DNA of 64,000 nt from Neodontobutis hainanensis. Taxonomy: Eukaryota; Chordata; Actinopteri; Gobiiformes; Odontobutidae. Positions 62,201 to 64,000 of the stretch are shown piece after piece. Within the stretch, counting starts at the first letter, position 1. Each line of letters begins with the position of its first letter. The translations under genes and the position numbers were made by a program. The stretch is taken from contig JALDNG010000863.1 of NCBI GenBank assembly GCA_024349245.1, forward strand, positions 1 through 64,000, read 5' to 3'. The notes beneath the pieces were generated by a model. The model saw only the letters and a program-made list of their open reading frames with translations. It was not told the DNA's origin and did no database searches.

Positions 62201-64000
62201 ATAAGGATTAGCCCAAAATAAAAATATTACATTTTGAAATTAATTCAAATTGGCTTTTGTATCACACTATATTCAGTTATTTATGTTATGGTATCATTTT
62301 TTATCTAAGTACCCAAAAACAATTGAAATGGTATAATAAATAACCAAAAAGCATTTTCATTGATTGCTTTTTTGAGAGTACCAATGGAATGTTAATTCCT
62401 TATCTTGTACATTATATAAAATTATTTTACAAAAATATTCTTTAATTTTTGTTGAGTAGATATATAAATTTAATATTTAAATGAAAACCTTAATCAATCG
62501 AATTTAATCACAATTTTAATATACGCAAATACTCAATATATGGTTGTTTAAAACGAAACAAAAAAATTCTTATTATTCATTGAGGTAAATTTTCGAAAAT
62601 TGAAAAAAATAAATGTATATTTCTCCAAATTATTATTGATTGTATATGAAATGGAAAAATATTTGTAACTTCACAGTAAGTTATTTTGAATCAGTTTGAA
62701 ATCAAATGAATTTAAAATTGTTAAAATATCAAAATTAGAGAATAATAATGCTTCCAAACAACGTTTGAAATAAACTATCCTGATTAAATGTTAAGCCTTA
62801 AGCGGGAGTTTGAAATTATTCAATAGTTTCTGTTATATTTGTGAAATATTTAAATATCGAGAGATTTTAGATTCATAATATTTAAAAATATATTCTAAAT
62901 AATTATATACGTTACAGTTAAAGAATTAACAAGGTAAATTTAACTGTAGTTTTTGGTTGTTTTTAAAAATCAAAGAGAATTTCGTTCAACATTGAATAGA
63001 AATGTTAAAGAAGTTTTAAAAAATGATAATTAATATAATTAAATAAATTTAAAAATTACAAATTTTAACAATAAATAGATAAATCTAAATAACTCTTTTC
63101 TAGTTTCATTTTGATAAAATATAAAATTTAAAATTAGTTCATCATCATTCTTAATTGATTATTAATGAATCAATTTTTAATTTTTCTCCATTTTATCCTT
63201 ATATTCCGATAATCAAGATATATTGTGAAAATGGAAACATAGTTTTTCAAAGGTATTACATAAGACGAATATGATCTCAAGGATAGTTTTTTTTATTTTT
63301 ATTATCGTCAATTCGAAATATTACGGTTACGTATTAGAGAGCTTATCCTGATCAATCGAAAGAAAATATCAATTTATACACATAAAAAATCAATCTATTG
63401 AAAATTTTGTATCAAAAATTGTAGGCATTAAATAAAATTTAAAGATCTAATTAATTTTTCCATAATTTGAATAAATAATAATAAAATGTCGATTATGTCT
63501 CCATCAATATAAGCTTTAAGAATGCCAATAATGTCAGAATATACTTTTGAAATATAAAAAAGAAATAAATGAAATAACTTTGAAGCGAATTCAAAAGGTA
63601 AAAACTTCTATGCAGGATATTTATATTTAAATATTTGCTTAAAACCTTATGGTTAGGTGTTTGATAAGGTGTGTTCCCCTTAACTTTCAAAAATCAATAT
63701 GAATTAAATTCTTTCATAAATTTATAGATAAAACTCATGAAAGCATTTTTTATCAGATTTTCTCTTAGTTATACTCATAGTCCACCTGCAATAATCAAAC
63801 TAAAATAAAGATAAGAAGTTTTAATTTTTTATCTGAATTCATATCAAAAATCAATTTTATCGATTATAAAAAGAATCCAAAGATATGTTATTTTTTAATC
63901 TTGAAAATATTTTCTAATGTGAAGAAATTTATCACGTGTTATTTTTCTTCAATGAGAATGTGCATATCATTTTTTTAACAATTTGAACATCAAGTATTTT
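59290..64000. other. AT-rich stretch with no recognisable feature
   Basis: Nothing supportable up to the right edge. The one frame above 60 codons (63,493-63,690, minus) is low-complexity. Confidence 0.6.

Noticed and set aside
1..64000. CRISPR array, tandem satellite, telomere repeat or rRNA operon
   Set aside because: No regularly spaced repeats, no satellite monomer, no TTAGG/TTAGGG-type arrays and no rRNA-like blocks were seen.
1..64000. Alternative genetic code that would open the frames
   Set aside because: The integrase and RT relics contain TAA, TAG and TGA in place of many different family residues, which is decay and not reassignment of one codon.

Overview
This window looks like gene-poor nuclear DNA from a eukaryote, most likely an invertebrate animal. 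It is extremely AT-rich: hand-counted 60-base lines are mostly 17-22% G+C. No intact protein gene, rRNA, tRNA, CRISPR array or operon is recognisable. The open frames are nearly all the lengths expected by chance at this composition. CpG is not depleted (10 in the first 600 bases, at or above expectation), so the AT bias does not look like CpG-methylation decay. CpA is plentiful, so it does not look like fungal repeat-induced point mutation either. Animal affinity is inferred from mariner-like and Ty3/gypsy-like relics and one perfect NRF-1-type site. The species cannot be named.

Layout. Two blocks of clearly higher G+C stand out, at about 5.8-10.3 kb (element A) and 38.1-42.4 kb (element B). 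Both are decayed Ty3/gypsy-type LTR retrotransposons on the minus strand. Each has a recognisable reverse transcriptase and integrase and a diverged LTR pair, which I found by aligning the ends at a near-constant offset (about 3.96 kb for A, 3.88-3.92 kb for B). They belong to different lineages, both have very little room for gag, and both are full of stops and frameshifts. In A the two LTRs have decayed very unequally: one is now at background composition while its sister is still 35-45% G+C. A mariner-type transposase fragment lies next to B at about 43.4-43.7 kb on the minus strand.

The rest is an AT-rich sea (190-5,800; 10.3-38.1 kb; 43.8-64 kb) dotted with 100-300 bp islands of higher complexity. 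The islands are at 1-164, 4.1-4.4, 15.24-15.54, 18.92-19.12, 22.46-22.61, 30.49-30.72, 33.98-34.23, 52.84-52.95, 55.1 and 59.15-59.28 kb. Some hold short open frames that may be exons or transposon remnants. Two have weak protein resemblances: GAPDH-like at the left edge and the M3 segment of an ionotropic receptor at 15.3 kb. The 55.1 kb island holds a perfect NRF-1-type palindrome with an AP-1-type site 12 bases further on, and is the best candidate regulatory element.

No multi-gene system was found. What is left to explain is how the DNA decays: unequal LTR decay, the small islands, several strong palindromes and the lack of microsatellites.
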